Source of the DNA: Bacteroidales bacterium
GTDB taxonomy: Bacteria > Bacteroidota > Bacteroidia > Bacteroidales > WCHB1-69
Direction of reading: 5' to 3'
Length of the DNA stretch: 64,000 bases
NCBI GenBank assembly: GCA_017525245.1
Contig: JAFXTE010000011.1
Span: 1-64,000, forward strand
This document shows, one piece after another, positions 56,091 to 64,000 of the stretch. The notes beneath the pieces were generated by a model. The model searched no databases, was not told the origin of the DNA, and saw nothing but the letters and a program-made list of their open reading frames with translations. The translations under genes and the position numbers were made by a program. How positions within the stretch are numbered: position 1 is the stretch's first letter; each line of letters opens with the position of its first letter.

Positions 56091-59000
56091 AAAAAGCCCT
56101 GAAAATAACGCTGATTTCTTTGGGATCACTTATTTTGGTGATAGCCATTGCTATATCTATTGCGCTTTTTAGCATTTTTTCACCTTCCAAACTGGCGAAA
56201 ATTGTCAATGGACAGGCCGACAAATTCCTCACCTGTGATTTCCACATTGAGAAGGTCGGGCTCACTTTTTTCAAAACATTCCCTAAAATCGGGCTTGATT
56301 TGGAAAATGTGGTGCTGAAAAATCCGCAAAATGCGAATGTTTCCGATACTTTATTGTATGTGAATGACTGTGTGGCCGCCCTTGACATCCAAGAACTCCT
56401 TAAAAACAAAAACATCATTATTCACGAATTTTCACTCAACAAAGGTCTCGTGAATCTCTATATTGATGAAAACGGGAATGGCAACTATAATGTTTTCAAA
56501 TCTGAAGACACTACCTCCTTCGACTATCGGGTTGATTTGCAGAAGATCAAAGCCAAACAACTGGACATCCGTTACTTGAACGACCAAGCGAAACAGCGGG
56601 CAAATGTCAATAAAGCAGACATTACGGTCAAGGGGACGTTTGAAAACAACGATATAAACGGTGCTGCTGAAATTGCGGCAGAATCGCTGGCCTTTGCTAT
56701 CACAGACAGCTCACAACTTCACTTTTCCAGTAACGAGGTGAACGTTTCATACGACGGATCTTTCACAAATTTTAACCTGCTTGACGGCAACCTCAACGCG
56801 GGCTTTCAAGGTGCGGTTCTGCGCCTCGACACCACACATTATATCAACGGAATGGACATTTCGGTGGTTTCCGATTTGCAAGCCGACTTGGAAAATCTTC
56901 ACTTTGGCCTCCAAAACACCAGATTAAACCTTGACAAACAAGAACTTGCGGTGAACGGAACGGTCAACATGGACACCACCAATCAAGACATTCACACTGA
57001 CCTGCACTACAAAACCGGCGACTGGAAGATTGAGGAAATCCTTCCGATGATACCTCGTGCGGTTATCGGTAACAAACTGGACGACATACAGGTAAGTGGC
57101 GATATTGCGTTGGAAGGTAATGTGAAAGGAACGTATAACGACACACAAATGCCGACTGTCACATCCGATGTGGCCTGGCACAAAGGACGGTTGGCGATGA
57201 AAGATCTGCCGTTAGACTTTGAGCAAGTGAACGGACGTTTCAATCTCAATTTGGATTTGGACAATCAGTCGGATTTGACGGTGAAGAGTCTGTCGGCCAC
57301 CACCCGGAAACGCAATAAAATAACGGCGACAGGAACAGTCAAAAACCTGTTGGGCAAGATGTTATGTAACATCCTCGCTACAGGCGACCTGCACATCACC
57401 GATTTCAAAGACCTTCTGCCTGATGACTTCACCCGATATGACGGAAAGGCGAATCTGCAAGTGAAAACGCAACTCGCGTATGACCCTGAAAGGGAGTTTT
57501 CCATCGACAACATCTCAAACGCCACTATCAACGGGCAATTCACGGATTTGGAACTGCTCTACCACGACACGATGCTGTTGGCTTCCCCGCAGATGCATGT
57601 TGATTTGGAATTGCCGGTCAAACAGCAACCGTATAAAATCAACGAGTGGTTGAACGCAAAGGTCGATGCCGGTACGCTGAGCATTTCCAATCCAGGACAA
57701 TACACGATTTCCGCTTCGGACATCCATTTAGATGCTTATACAAATAATCTGACGGACAGCACGATAGACCTTAAATTCGCCACTTCCTACCAATTTGACC
57801 AACTTAATGTCCAAGCCGACACGATTTTCGCGCAACTGTCTCAGCCTAAGGGGATTTTCGTTTATCACAACAGTGACAAAATGCAGATAGACTATGCCGG
57901 CAGTACCATAAACGCTGTTATGGGCAATTCCATCAAATTCAACACGCAAAATTTGAACTTGCACGCCAAAACCGACTACAAAGAGAATGAGGACAATATG
58001 CTGTTGCGATGGTCGCCGACAATACAGCTGCAACTGAGCAATGCCAAAGCCAACATTCAGGATGTGGAGTACGCATTAGAGGTACCATCCCTCAATATCG
58101 ACTTCAATCCCCAAAAAGCTGTGTTAAAAAAGGCTAATTTGAAGTTTGGACAGTCTGACATCAGCCTCACGGGAACCATCACGGGAATCGAGTCTTATCT
58201 CCATAACAAAGGTTTTCTAAAAGGAAAACTTGATTTGGTTGCCAACTATCTGAACTTAAATGAATTGATAGCATTTGCTGATGGATTTGGGGCTCCTGAC
58301 TCCTTGTTGGAGCAGGCAGAGGCTTTAGAGCGGCAAAATACTTCTTCGCCGTTCATTGTGCCGTTCGGGATGGATGTCAACATGAAAACGACCATCCAAA
58401 AGGCAGTGTTCGAAGAGTCGGAGTTCCGCAACATTGCCGGACGCGTTTATGTGAAGGACGGTGTGTTGGTATTAGAGGAAATGGGTCTCACCAACGAGGC
58501 CGCACGAATGCAGCTTACGGCCATGTACCGTACCCCGCGCATGAACCATCTGTTCCTCGGTTTTGACTTCCATCTGCTTGACATCAAGATAGATAAGCTT
58601 ATCGCTATGATTCCGGAAGTTGATACTATTCTGCCCATGCTGAAATCCTTCAGCGGCAATGCGGAGTTCCATTTCGCCGCCGAAACCTATCTCAAGTCCA
58701 ACTACGACATCAAATTCTCCACTCTGCGCGGTGCTGCCGCCATCAACGGGCACGATTTGGTGGTGTTGGACAACGAAACCTACAAAAATATTGCCAAAAA
58801 ACTGATGTTCAGCAAGAAAACGCAGAACAAAATCGACAGTTTGTCAACGGAAATCACCATTTTCAGGAACGAAGTTGATGTTTATCCGTTCTTACTTTCC
58901 CTTGACAAATACAGTGCCATCATTTCCGGACGACACAATCTGGATATGACCTACGACTACAACATTTCATTGGTGAAACCTATCCGTATCGGTTTGGATA

Positions 59001-59167
59001 TCATCGGTTTGAATGATAAATTGAAGTTCAAGGTCGGGAAAGCGAAATATGCCACAATGTTCAAGCCTGAGAAACGCAAAGTCGTTGAATCTAATGTGTT
59101 AGAATTGAAAACGCTGATTAACAAGACCTTGCAGGCGAATGTAAAGGATAGCATTCCAGAAGATTAA
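56087..59167 (+). CDS. AsmA-family protein
   Basis: 1026 aa. A single N-terminal membrane helix (ISLGSLILVIAIAISIALFS) followed by the AsmA/DUF748 N-terminal pattern SPSKLAKIVNGQADKFLTCD and VGLTFFKTFPKIGLDLENVV. The long middle is repetitive beta structure with many TL, LDL and NID strands, fitting a periplasm-spanning groove as in AsmA/TamB/YhdP proteins that move phospholipids towards the outer membrane. The conserved AsmA C-terminal segment is at about 790-930 (GRVYVKDGVLVLEEMGLTNE). It overlaps the lipoprotein gene upstream. A palindrome follows the stop. Confidence 0.87.
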   Translation: MKKALKITLISLGSLILVIAIAISIALFSIFSPSKLAKIVNGQADKFLTCDFHIEKVGLTFFKTFPKIGLDLENVVLKNPQNANVSDTLLYVNDCVAALDIQELLKNKNIIIHEFSLNKGLVNLYIDENGNGNYNVFKSEDTTSFDYRVDLQKIKAKQLDIRYLNDQAKQRANVNKADITVKGTFENNDINGAAEIAAESLAFAITDSSQLHFSSNEVNVSYDGSFTNFNLLDGNLNAGFQGAVLRLDTTHYINGMDISVVSDLQADLENLHFGLQNTRLNLDKQELAVNGTVNMDTTNQDIHTDLHYKTGDWKIEEILPMIPRAVIGNKLDDIQVSGDIALEGNVKGTYNDTQMPTVTSDVAWHKGRLAMKDLPLDFEQVNGRFNLNLDLDNQSDLTVKSLSATTRKRNKITATGTVKNLLGKMLCNILATGDLHITDFKDLLPDDFTRYDGKANLQVKTQLAYDPEREFSIDNISNATINGQFTDLELLYHDTMLLASPQMHVDLELPVKQQPYKINEWLNAKVDAGTLSISNPGQYTISASDIHLDAYTNNLTDSTIDLKFATSYQFDQLNVQADTIFAQLSQPKGIFVYHNSDKMQIDYAGSTINAVMGNSIKFNTQNLNLHAKTDYKENEDNMLLRWSPTIQLQLSNAKANIQDVEYALEVPSLNIDFNPQKAVLKKANLKFGQSDISLTGTITGIESYLHNKGFLKGKLDLVANYLNLNELIAFADGFGAPDSLLEQAEALERQNTSSPFIVPFGMDVNMKTTIQKAVFEESEFRNIAGRVYVKDGVLVLEEMGLTNEAARMQLTAMYRTPRMNHLFLGFDFHLLDIKIDKLIAMIPEVDTILPMLKSFSGNAEFHFAAETYLKSNYDIKFSTLRGAAAINGHDLVVLDNETYKNIAKKLMFSKKTQNKIDSLSTEITIFRNEVDVYPFLLSLDKYSAIISGRHNLDMTYDYNISLVKPIRIGLDIIGLNDKLKFKVGKAKYATMFKPEKRKVVESNVLELKTLINKTLQANVKDSIPED

Positions 59168-59182
59168 AGGGATTTAAAACAC

Positions 59183-59210
59183 GAAGAGACGCAAAAATTT
59201 GCGTCTCTTT
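59183..59210. repeat. Degenerate type A palindrome between convergent genes
   Basis: Arms AGAGACGCAAA and TTTGCGTCTCT, with an AA centre, between the AsmA-like gene and gcvH. It keeps the GAGACG/CGTCTC core of the family and may end transcription from both sides. Confidence 0.75.
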
Positions 59211-59236
59211 GCGTAAATACGACAATGGTGGGGAAA

Positions 59237-59614
59237 TTAGCCCAGCATGGCGGTGTAAGCGGCAGCGTCCATCAGTTCAGCCACTTGTGCGGGATCCGTC
59301 ATCTTGATTTTGATGATCCAGCCTTCGCCGTAAGGATCGCTATTCACGAGGGCGGGTTCGCCTTCGAGAGCCTCGTTGAATTCAACGATTTCGCCGCCAA
59401 CAGGCAACAGCAGGTCGGCAACAGTCTTTACAGCTTCGATAGAGCCGAAAACTTCGTCTTTGTCCAGCGTTTCACCCACAGAAGGGATGTCGAGGAACAC
59501 GATGTCGCCTAATTCGTTAGCGGCATGAGCGGTGATACCCACCAATGCAAATTCACCATCCACTTTTAACCATTCGTGGTCTTGAGAATACTTCAAATTT
59601 TCAGGAATATTCAT
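59237..59614 (-). CDS. gcvH: Glycine cleavage system H protein
   Basis: 125 aa. Shuttles the aminomethyl group from glycine between the P, T and L proteins on a lipoyl arm. Features: YSQDHEWLKVDGEFALVGIT, GDIVFLDIPSVGETL, and the lipoylated Lys63 in FGSIEAVKTVADLLLPVGG. gcvP and gcvT are not in the window. It comes 25 bases after frr on the same strand, so it is probably part of the pyrH-2TM-frr-gcvH run. Confidence 0.96.
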   Translation of the reverse strand: MNIPENLKYSQDHEWLKVDGEFALVGITAHAANELGDIVFLDIPSVGETLDKDEVFGSIEAVKTVADLLLPVGGEIVEFNEALEGEPALVNSDPYGEGWIIKIKMTDPAQVAELMDAAAYTAMLG

Positions 59615-59639
59615 ACTTTTAGATTTTATAAATGAAAAA

Positions 59640-60197
59640 TTAAACGGTCATAATTTCTTTTTCCTTGGCCTCCATGATTTTATCCACCTTGCTGATGGCT
59701 TCATCGGTTGCCTTCTGGATGTCGGTTTCCAGTTTTTTGATGGCATCCTCTTCCACGCCGTCGTCTTTCAGCTTTTTGGCGTCATCGTTGGCGGTGCGGC
59801 GGATATTGCGGATGGCCACCTTGGTCTGTTCGGCATCTTGTTTGGCCTTCTTTACCAGCTCTTTACGGCGCTCCTCTGTCGGGGCGGGAATCACCAAACG
59901 GATAAATTCCCCGTTGTTTTGCGGAGTAACACCGATGTTGGCGGCGAGAATGGCTTTCTCAATCACGGGCAGCATGTTGCGCTCCCAGGGTTGGATGACG
60001 ATTTGATGAGCGTCAGGGGTGTTCACATTGGCCACCTGGTCGATGGGCGTGGGATTGCCGTAATAATCAACCTTGATGCCGTCCAGCATTTGCGGGGAGG
60101 CCTTGCCGGCACGAACCTTCTGCAGTTCCTTGTCAAAATGCGCCACTGTGGCGTTCATACTATCTTTTGCTTGTTTCAAGCAGGTCTGTGTATCCAT
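59640..60197 (-). CDS. frr: Ribosome recycling factor
   Basis: 185 aa. With EF-G it splits post-termination ribosomes. Family features: VRAGKASPQMLDGIKVDYYG, PTPIDQVANVN, IQPWERNMLPVIEKAI, NIGVTPQNNGEFIRLVIP, TEERRKELVKKAKQDAEQTK. Normal length. As often seen, it is downstream of pyrH, but a 2TM-protein gene is inserted between them here. Confidence 0.97.
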   Translation of the reverse strand: MDTQTCLKQAKDSMNATVAHFDKELQKVRAGKASPQMLDGIKVDYYGNPTPIDQVANVNTPDAHQIVIQPWERNMLPVIEKAILAANIGVTPQNNGEFIRLVIPAPTEERRKELVKKAKQDAEQTKVAIRNIRRTANDDAKKLKDDGVEEDAIKKLETDIQKATDEAISKVDKIMEAKEKEIMTV

Positions 60198-60208
60198 AAT
60201 GTTGATTT

Positions 60209-60631
60209 TTAATCTATAAAGTTACTGTTTCTATCTTCGTTATCTTCTTCTTCAGAGGTTTCCTCGGAATTCTTCTCTTTAGTCTGAGCCATTTCCGCTT
60301 TTAGGTTTTCAATTTCGCGAAGTTGCATCAGACGCATTTTTTTCAAAGAAGTTAATTCTTTCTCCTTATACGATTTTGTCCACTTATAGACAATCATATA
60401 ATGCAAAATAATTGCTAACAACCAAACAATCAACAAGAAGAGGATAGCTTTCAAAAAAGTGATGTCTTCACTATCTTTGAATAGGAAATACCACACCACC
60501 CATAGAAAAGCATTGGCAAGGATGAAAATAGCGAGATGGATTTTGAACGATGTCCTTCGTGCTGCCATTTTCGCCAATTTGGCCTCCTCTTCAGGTGTGA
60601 TTTCAGGAATATTAGGATTATTTTCTGCCAT
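60209..60631 (-). CDS. 2TM-domain membrane protein with coiled-coil tail
   Basis: 140 aa. Two membrane helices (about 30-50 and 62-83) form a 2TM-like domain (KIHLAIFILANAFLWVVWYF, LFLLIVWLLAIILHYMIVYK). A C-terminal Lys/Glu coiled coil follows (LREIENLKAEMAQTKEKNSE) with a very acidic end (EETSEEEDNEDRN). Function unknown. The gene is 11 bases before frr and 61 bases after pyrH, so it is likely transcribed with them. Confidence 0.75.
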   Translation of the reverse strand: MAENNPNIPEITPEEEAKLAKMAARRTSFKIHLAIFILANAFLWVVWYFLFKDSEDITFLKAILFLLIVWLLAIILHYMIVYKWTKSYKEKELTSLKKMRLMQLREIENLKAEMAQTKEKNSEETSEEEDNEDRNSNFID

Positions 60632-60692
60632 TATCTTTACTTTAGACTATTGAACATTGAGCTTTGAACTTAGAACTTTGACCCTAATCAAG

Positions 60693-61397
60693 TTAGTACA
60701 AGAGTGTTCCGATGGATTCGCCATTAAGCACCTTAAGCAGATTGCCCTTGGTGTTGGCATCATAGACATAAATGGGCATTTTGTTGTCCTGACAGAGTGC
60801 AAATGCCGTCATATCCATGATTTTGAGGTTTTTCTGATAGGCTTCTGCCAAAGTTATTTCGGTGAATTTCACTGCATTAGGATCTTTTTCGGGATCAGCA
60901 GTATAAACGCCGTCCACGCGAGTTCCCTTGATAAGCAGGTCGGCCTTGATTTCGAGAGCGCGAAGTGCAGCGCCTGTGTCCGTAGTGAAGAATGGGTTGC
61001 CCGTGCCGCCACCAAGGAACGTCACATAACCGGCCTCCAACGATTCGATGGCCTTGCGCCATGATGTCTTCTCGCACACACCTTCAATGTTGACAGCAGA
61101 CAACACCTTGGCTTTCACGTTCATCGCTTCCAAGACTCCTTGCACGGCAAGCGCATTGATGATCGTGGCCAACATGCCCATCTGGTCGCCCTGCCGACGT
61201 TCGAAACCCGCAGAAGCTCCCTGCACGCCGCGGAAGATGTTGCCGCCGCCGATGACCACCGCCACCTGCACACCTGCATCCACCGCAGACTTGATTTCAT
61301 TGGCATAATGCAGGATATGATCGTAACTTACACCATATCCATCATCGCCTGTCAATGATTCACCGCTTAATTTCAGTAGTATGCGTTTATATTTCAT
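60693..61397 (-). CDS. pyrH: UMP kinase
   Basis: 234 aa from MKYKRILLKLSGESLTGDDG; an upstream ATG at 61445 would add 16 unlikely residues and lie before the promoter. Amino-acid-kinase fold enzyme making UDP from UMP. Features: VVIGGGNIFRG, GDQMGMLATIINALAVQ, TFLGGGTGNPFFTTDTGAAL and RALEIKADLLIKGTRVDGVY. First gene of the pyrH-2TM-frr-gcvH run on the minus strand. Confidence 0.97.
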   Translation of the reverse strand: MKYKRILLKLSGESLTGDDGYGVSYDHILHYANEIKSAVDAGVQVAVVIGGGNIFRGVQGASAGFERRQGDQMGMLATIINALAVQGVLEAMNVKAKVLSAVNIEGVCEKTSWRKAIESLEAGYVTFLGGGTGNPFFTTDTGAALRALEIKADLLIKGTRVDGVYTADPEKDPNAVKFTEITLAEAYQKNLKIMDMTAFALCQDNKMPIYVYDANTKGNLLKVLNGESIGTLLY

Positions 61398-61416
61398 ATT
61401 CTTAAATTTCAAGTTG

Positions 61417-61424
61417 CAAAAATA
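61417..61424 (-). promoter_or_regulatory. -7 promoter element of pyrH
   Basis: TATTTTTG on the minus strand, 19 bases before the pyrH start at 61397. It lies downstream of the alternative start at 61445, which rules that start out. Confidence 0.65.
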
Positions 61425-61487
61425 CAAAAAATACAATAATCTCATTCGCTCTATCGTTATTGGTTTTCGTAAACAAAATAAAAAACT

Positions 61488-62177
61488 ATGAAACTGATAG
61501 ATAATCTATTATCCCTGTTTTATCCGCGATTGTGCGCAGCATGTGGCGATGCGCTTCAACAAAATGAATCCTGTATTTGCTTGAATTGCATGTTACATCT
61601 GCCTGAAACCCAATTCCATAAGGAACATTTCAATCCCTTGAGACAAGTTTTTGACGGACGAGTTCCCGTGGAGGAGGTAACGGCTCTGATGAGTTATAAA
61701 AAGTCAAACCGCACGCAAAAAATCCTTCATTGCCTGAAATACAAAGGGCAGAAGGAAATAGGGGCTGTGTTAGGTGAATATCTTGGTGGTCAATTAATTA
61801 CAGAAGATCGTTATCAAGGCATCCAATACATCTTACCCATTCCGCTGCACCCGAAGAAACTGCGGAAAAGAGGTTACAACCAGAGTGAGTGGATTGCTAT
61901 GGGACTTGCCAAAGGAATGGGAATCCCTTATCTTACGGACGTGTTGGTACGCACGCAATTCACTGACACGCAGACGAAAAAGAGCCGTTTCGCTCGTTGG
62001 CAGAACGTCAAAGAGGTGTTCGCGGTGCAAAACACTGAAAAGGTGGCCTACACGCACGTGTTAGTCTGCGATGACGTGCTCACTACCGGCGCCACCATGG
62101 AGGCCGCCATCCGGAAACTGCTGGAAATAGAAGGCGTCAGGGTCAGCGTCGCCACCCTCGCCGCCACCACACTATGA
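61488..62177 (+). CDS. comF: ComF-family phosphoribosyltransferase
   Basis: 229 aa. An N-terminal zinc-finger-like part (LCAACGDALQQNESCICLNC) precedes a phosphoribosyltransferase domain with PIPLHPKKLRKRGYNQSEWI and the PRPP loop VLVCDDVLTTGATMEA. ComF proteins take part in DNA uptake in naturally competent bacteria, but in Bacteroidota the role is unproven. It stands alone; repeats follow the stop for about 230 bases. Confidence 0.92.
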   Translation: MKLIDNLLSLFYPRLCAACGDALQQNESCICLNCMLHLPETQFHKEHFNPLRQVFDGRVPVEEVTALMSYKKSNRTQKILHCLKYKGQKEIGAVLGEYLGGQLITEDRYQGIQYILPIPLHPKKLRKRGYNQSEWIAMGLAKGMGIPYLTDVLVRTQFTDTQTKKSRFARWQNVKEVFAVQNTEKVAYTHVLVCDDVLTTGATMEAAIRKLLEIEGVRVSVATLAATTL

Positions 62178-62179
62178 TT

Positions 62180-62260
62180 TGGGACTCTGGACTAAGGACT
62201 TGAGACTTTGGAATAGTCGTTTATTCCCCCAGTCCTCAGTCCCCAGTCCCCGTCCTAAAC
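62180..62260. repeat. GGACT/AGTCC hairpin repeat after comF
   Basis: Left words GGACTCTGGACTAAGGACTTG, opposite words CAGTCCTCAGTCCCCAGTCC: an imperfect fold-back of short tandem repeats, same design as the elements at 1857 and 32611. Confidence 0.6.
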
Positions 62261-62264
62261 CAAT

Positions 62265-62405
62265 ATCCTTCTAACCTCCTAACCATTTAACCTTCTAACC
62301 ATTCAACCTCCAAACCATTCAACCTTCTAACCATTCAACCTTCTAACCAATAACCTTCAATAACCAATAACCTTCAATAACCAATAACCTATAACCCATA
62401 ACCAT
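62265..62405. repeat. Tandem AACCATTCAACCTTCT and TTCAATAACCAATAACC repeats
   Basis: About 140 bases of tandem 16-base units (AACCATTCAACCTTCT, roughly four copies) passing into CTTCAATAACCAATAAC units that match the blocks at 19704-19823 and 25187-25203. No gene lies here. Confidence 0.75.
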
Positions 62406-62413
62406 TAAAAATG

Positions 62414-62421
62414 TATTTTTG
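62414..62421 (+). promoter_or_regulatory. -7 promoter element directly before a start codon
   Basis: TATTTTTG ends only 4 bases before the ATG at 62426, so the transcript may begin at or near the start codon (leaderless). Confidence 0.6.
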
Positions 62422-62425
62422 CCGT

Positions 62426-62611
62426 ATGAAAAAGAAACTGACATTTATCCTCATTATCTGCGCAATAGTGTGTATATCAACATCTTGCGCGAGAAAAATC
62501 AATGGTGCCACGCCGCACCGCCGCGACCGCAATTGTGGATGCGAGAATATTTACTCTTCCAAACCGGAATGCGACTTGGCGATGTCTGACGATAAGACGA
62601 TGAGGCGATGA
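62426..62611 (+). CDS. Small Cys-rich lipoprotein
   Basis: 61 aa, no known family. MKKKLTFILIICAIVCISTS precedes the lipobox Cys (STSCA). The mature peptide is short and basic with a CGC pair (RRDRNCGCENIYSSKPEC). The last nine residues (MSDDKTMRR) come from a GATGA-type repeat. It starts 4 bases after a -7 box and is 22 bases before the DUF4369-like gene. Confidence 0.6.
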   Translation: MKKKLTFILIICAIVCISTSCARKINGATPHRRDRNCGCENIYSSKPECDLAMSDDKTMRR

Positions 62612-62636
62612 AAAACGATGAAATGATAAAACGATG
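62580..62636. repeat. GACGATGA/GATGAAAAACGATGA junction repeat
   Basis: Stuttered GATGA words covering the end of the small lipoprotein gene and reaching the start of the next gene; similar to 34712-34776. Confidence 0.6.
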
Positions 62637-63407
62637 AAAAAGATTGTGTTATTGATGATTATGGCCTTGATTTTGGCCAGCTGTGCGGATCACAATGTCT
62701 CAGTAAAAATTGAGGGTGACATACAAAATGGTGGTGACCAGATGATTCGGCTTGCGCTCATCACGGCGGAAGGTATGGATATGATTGATTCCGCGAATTT
62801 GCGCAACGGACATTTTGAATTTAAGATTTCATCTGAAAATGAGCGTATTAAGGAACGTGAAAACGCTCCGATGATGTTCCAGCTGTTCCTTTCGGAGGAT
62901 AACAGCCTGGCCACCATGGCAAAAAAGGGCGAGCGGCTAAAACTCACTGCCGATGCACACGATTTGACTCGCACTTACCAAATCACTGGTGGTGAAGAGG
63001 CTGTTCTCATGCATCAATTGGACAGTACGCTGACAGCATTTGTCATCCCATCAGAAAAACTTTATGAAACCTATCAGAAAAACAACGACAACGACTCAAT
63101 CCGTGCAGCTATTGAGGCACAATATGTCAAAATGTTACGCGAACACAAAAAGTTTCTGCAAGACTTCATCCAAAACCACCCGAACAATATGGCCTCCTAC
63201 ATCGCTTTCTTCCAAAGTTACAATCGGCGGAATTTCTTCGACATTTATCAGGATTTGGATATATTGAAGCAGATAAACAACAATCTTTCAAAGGTTTATC
63301 CCGAAAGCGAATATGTGAAAGCAATGAAAAATATGGCAGCGTTGGTAGAATCACGGATGGTCACCGAAGAAGAAGCTTTCCAAAAAACTGAAGATAATGA
63401 CCGTTAA
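62634..63407 (+). CDS. Lipoprotein with DUF4369-like domain
   Basis: 257 aa. Lipobox at MALILASCADH (Cys about residue 17). The N-terminal domain (VSVKIEGDIQNGGDQMIRLA, MDMIDSANLRNGHFEFKI) has the DUF4369 pattern found at the front of many Bacteroidota thioredoxin-like proteins. The middle is helical (AAIEAQYVKMLREHKKFLQD, HPNNMASYIAFFQSYN), but the thioredoxin domain with CxxC that normally follows is absent. It may be a truncated or stand-alone version. Function unknown. Confidence 0.78.
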   Translation: MKKIVLLMIMALILASCADHNVSVKIEGDIQNGGDQMIRLALITAEGMDMIDSANLRNGHFEFKISSENERIKERENAPMMFQLFLSEDNSLATMAKKGERLKLTADAHDLTRTYQITGGEEAVLMHQLDSTLTAFVIPSEKLYETYQKNNDNDSIRAAIEAQYVKMLREHKKFLQDFIQNHPNNMASYIAFFQSYNRRNFFDIYQDLDILKQINNNLSKVYPESEYVKAMKNMAALVESRMVTEEEAFQKTEDNDR

Positions 63408-63463
63408 ACTTTTTACCCGAAACGGTGTTTAGTTGCTCCCTTTAATCATTAAAATTAGCAAAG

Positions 63464-63925
63464 ATGAAAAACACAAAGAAAATGATCGGATTGGCATTGC
63501 TTTGCATCAGCCTTTCCTTCGGTGCCTTTGCCCAGTCCGCCGACATGGACAAACTGTTCAGCAAATACGACAGCAAGCGCCATTTCGAGAAGTTCGAGTA
63601 CGGCGCACAGAAACCTGTATGGCTGAAACTCATCGCACACAACGCATCTTTCGTGAAAATCCTCTCCTGCGATGCCAAACCCAACACCCGCAAGTACAAG
63701 AAATTCAACCAAGACATCCGCAAGTCCATGGAAAACTTCAACATTGTCTTCGAACTCAACGAGTCAGACTATCTGCTGAAAGTTTGCGCCTCGGAAAAGG
63801 ACAGCAAAGGATGTTCCAACTTTGTGGTTGTCAGTCGTTTAGGTAATAAAGAGAGAGTGATTTGGCTCTATGGAAGAACCAATCTGAAGAAGTTTATCGA
63901 TTACGTTAGGGATGCATTGATGTAG
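63464..63925 (+). CDS. Exported protein, possibly DUF4252-like
   Basis: 153 aa with signal peptide to about residue 23 (LCISLSFGAFAQ). The mature part begins SADMDKLFSKYDSKRHFEKF and ends FVVVSRLGNKERVIWLYGRT-NLKKFIDYV; the order of features recalls DUF4252 proteins, but the likeness is weak. Two Cys residues could pair (KILSC, KVCASEKDSKGC). No regulatory site visible. It is 56 bases after the DUF4369-like gene. Nothing recognisable follows in the last 75 bases of the window. Confidence 0.6.
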   Translation: MKNTKKMIGLALLCISLSFGAFAQSADMDKLFSKYDSKRHFEKFEYGAQKPVWLKLIAHNASFVKILSCDAKPNTRKYKKFNQDIRKSMENFNIVFELNESDYLLKVCASEKDSKGCSNFVVVSRLGNKERVIWLYGRTNLKKFIDYVRDALM

Positions 63926-64000
63926 AGAGTTTGTTTTTCGTAAAAGAATCACCATAAAATCCAAATGTTAAGTTCCACCTGCTTTACAATGAAAGCAATC

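Overview
The window reads as a chromosome segment of a member of the Bacteroidota, most likely an uncultured Bacteroidales. The reasons are: -7 promoter elements of the TAnnTTTG type in front of many genes; no clear Shine-Dalgarno sites; a PorW/SprE-type lipoprotein and a secreted protein with a type IX secretion C-terminal sorting domain; a TonB-dependent receptor with a carboxypeptidase-like N-domain; ExbB/ExbD genes of Bacteroidota type; LptC; FISUMP, GIN/DUF2807 and DUF4369-like proteins; and a fused kinase-like/RapZ-C protein. Base composition is moderate. Most genes are ordinary housekeeping genes, and there is no intact transposon, prophage or CRISPR array.

Layout. 1-5.3 kb: two divergent, paralogous ECF sigma factors, each carrying its own predicted membrane anchor and a C-terminal extension. 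One is followed by a GIN-domain gene, the other by an outer-membrane barrel and a small exported protein. 5.4-9.8 kb: polA and a phosphoethanolamine transferase. 9.9-19.7 kb: ribE, then a tight run porW, bactofilin, atpZ-like, small membrane protein, purC, fau, followed by prenyl synthase, mrdA and rodA. 19.8-31.2 kb: kinase/RapZ fusion, then minus-strand rlmN, miaB, der, yicC, a T9SS cargo protein and an exbD-exbD-membrane protein-exbB cluster. 31.2-38.9 kb: tRNA-Ser, serC, serA, pdxA, coaX, outer-membrane protein, TPR protein, lptC, tRNA-Arg. 39-43 kb: pepT, TonB-dependent receptor, tRNA-Asp. 43.2-44 kb: a decayed gene bounded by a repeat of the tRNA-Asp 3' end. 44-53 kb: FISUMP, mreB, CapA-like, C69 and S41 peptidases, YitT, tRNA-Arg, YggS. 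53-64 kb: Omp85-like barrel, murB, AsmA-like protein, gcvH, frr, pyrH, comF and small exported proteins.

Functional themes are the cell envelope (mrdA, rodA, mreB, murB, lptC, AsmA, T9SS, Exb) and cofactors or amino acids (serC-serA-pdxA for serine and pyridoxal phosphate, coaX, ribE, YggS).

The most unusual layer is repeat DNA. A 28-bp palindrome family (GTAGAGACG-N10-CGTCTCTAC) occurs between genes and also in frame inside both sigma factors, where it encodes VETxxxTSL-like peptides. A second short palindrome sits beside it in one sigma gene. A larger palindromic segment lies in frame in the degenerate proofreading domain of polA. Many intergenic gaps are filled by stuttering 7-mer-like repeats, several folding back as long hairpins, and some of these supply the last codons of upstream genes. 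The best candidate for an undescribed system is the divergent pair of self-anchored sigma factors with their envelope partner genes.
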